NCBI GenBank assembly: GCA_949358305.1
Contig: OX442320.1
Coordinates: forward strand, 1,552,501 to 1,616,500
DNA length: 64,000 nt
Direction: 5' to 3'
Source: Strigamia acuminata
Taxonomy: Eukaryota > Arthropoda > Chilopoda > Geophilomorpha > Linotaeniidae
The notes below the pieces were generated by a model. That model was not told the DNA's origin, did no database searches, and saw only the letters and a program-made list of their open reading frames with translations. The position numbers and the translations under genes are program-made. Position 1 is the stretch's first letter; every line of letters begins with the position of its first letter. This document shows positions 63,771-64,000 of this stretch, piece after piece.

Positions 63771-64000
63771 AACTAAACTTAAAACTAAAAAAATTTCCTA
63801 AGTCTGAGAGATAATGATGAAGTTGCAAACGTTCAGGAGGATCGCAAACGAAGCAGTGGTCACACTAGTTCGAAAGGAAGTAAGGGTACTTCGATACACC
63901 TCTCTGATTGGTCAAGTATCAACGCTAGTCTCGCGAGAGTCCAATCTCGTCCGAGATTGGTGGAAATCATCAAGTTCGTGGAACCGTAATCTTGGCAGAT
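63771..64000 (-). other. Gypsy-4 5' leader, partial
   Basis: Non-coding leader cut by the window end. A stem-loop with 9-bp arms (CCAATCTCG / CGAGATTGG) lies near 63942-63961. No tRNA primer site is visible yet. Confidence 0.6.

Larger units (their letters stand above)
52255..64000 (-). mobile_element. Gypsy-4: long-LTR gypsy element, 5' end beyond the window
   Basis: On the minus strand from the right: leader, gag (63770-61524), protease frame, pol (to 57329), an extra ORF (56284-54749), polypurine tract and 3' LTR (53998-52255). LTR termini TGTGATGATT and AATCGTCACA (minus strand) and the GGGGGATG tract match the LARD-like element at 2663. The primer site and 5' LTR are not in the window. 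Pol is split from the protease frame by a one-base offset near 60630, so this copy is probably defective. Confidence 0.88.

Overview
The window is repeat DNA from an animal, most likely an insect or another arthropod. It holds BEL/Pao, Ty3/gypsy and Ty1/copia LTR retrotransposons with animal-type tRNA primer sites (Ala, Gln, initiator Met), AT-rich non-coding DNA, and no operon, CRISPR or prokaryotic signal. I recognise no host gene, rRNA or tRNA gene. The species cannot be named from the sequence.

Layout: (1) 1-1047 is unassigned DNA with small hairpins. (2) 1048-2659 and 12086-12449 are parts of a degraded BEL/Pao element on the minus strand (BEL-1). Its gag is split by a 9.4-kb element with 1,911-bp LTRs and no pol (LARD-like, 2663-12085, plus strand). 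(3) 12696-20148 is an apparently intact gypsy element (Gypsy-1, minus) in the leader of BEL-1. (4) 20149-22841 is BEL-type non-coding DNA with diverged tandem repeats. (5) 22842-27387 is an open BEL gag-pol frame (BEL-2, minus), cut at its 5' side by Gypsy-2 (27388-32864, minus, 5' part missing). (6) 32865-41893 is Gypsy-3 (plus), apparently intact, inserted in Gypsy-2 gag. It carries a third ORF for a complete-looking Ulp1/C48 cysteine protease. (7) 41898-42688 is a 170-bp-period satellite. (8) 42689-45098 and 49501-52254 are unassigned DNA with palindromes and a MITE-like element. The MITE is split by a copia-type element (45099-49495, minus) that has gag and a long charged coiled-coil frame but no pol. 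(9) 52255-64000 is most of a fourth gypsy element (Gypsy-4, minus): a 1.74-kb 3' LTR, an extra Cys-rich ORF, pol, protease and gag. Its 5' LTR lies beyond the window.

How the parts relate: Gypsy-1, -2 and -3 form one lineage (tRNA-Ala primer site where the site is present, -1 frameshift at gag AAC TAG, the same unusual Cys/His Gag motif). The LARD-like element and Gypsy-4 form another (long LTRs with TGTGA termini, GGGGGATG before the 3' LTR, and a shared short Gag motif). The LARD-like element could therefore be a non-autonomous relative mobilised by Gypsy-4-type machinery; this is inference. LTR pairs of the LARD-like element, Gypsy-1, Gypsy-3 and the copia element look identical by eye, and target duplications can be read for all four, so these insertions look young. 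The density and nesting fit heterochromatin or a transposon-trap (piRNA-cluster-like) locus, but nothing in the sequence proves that.
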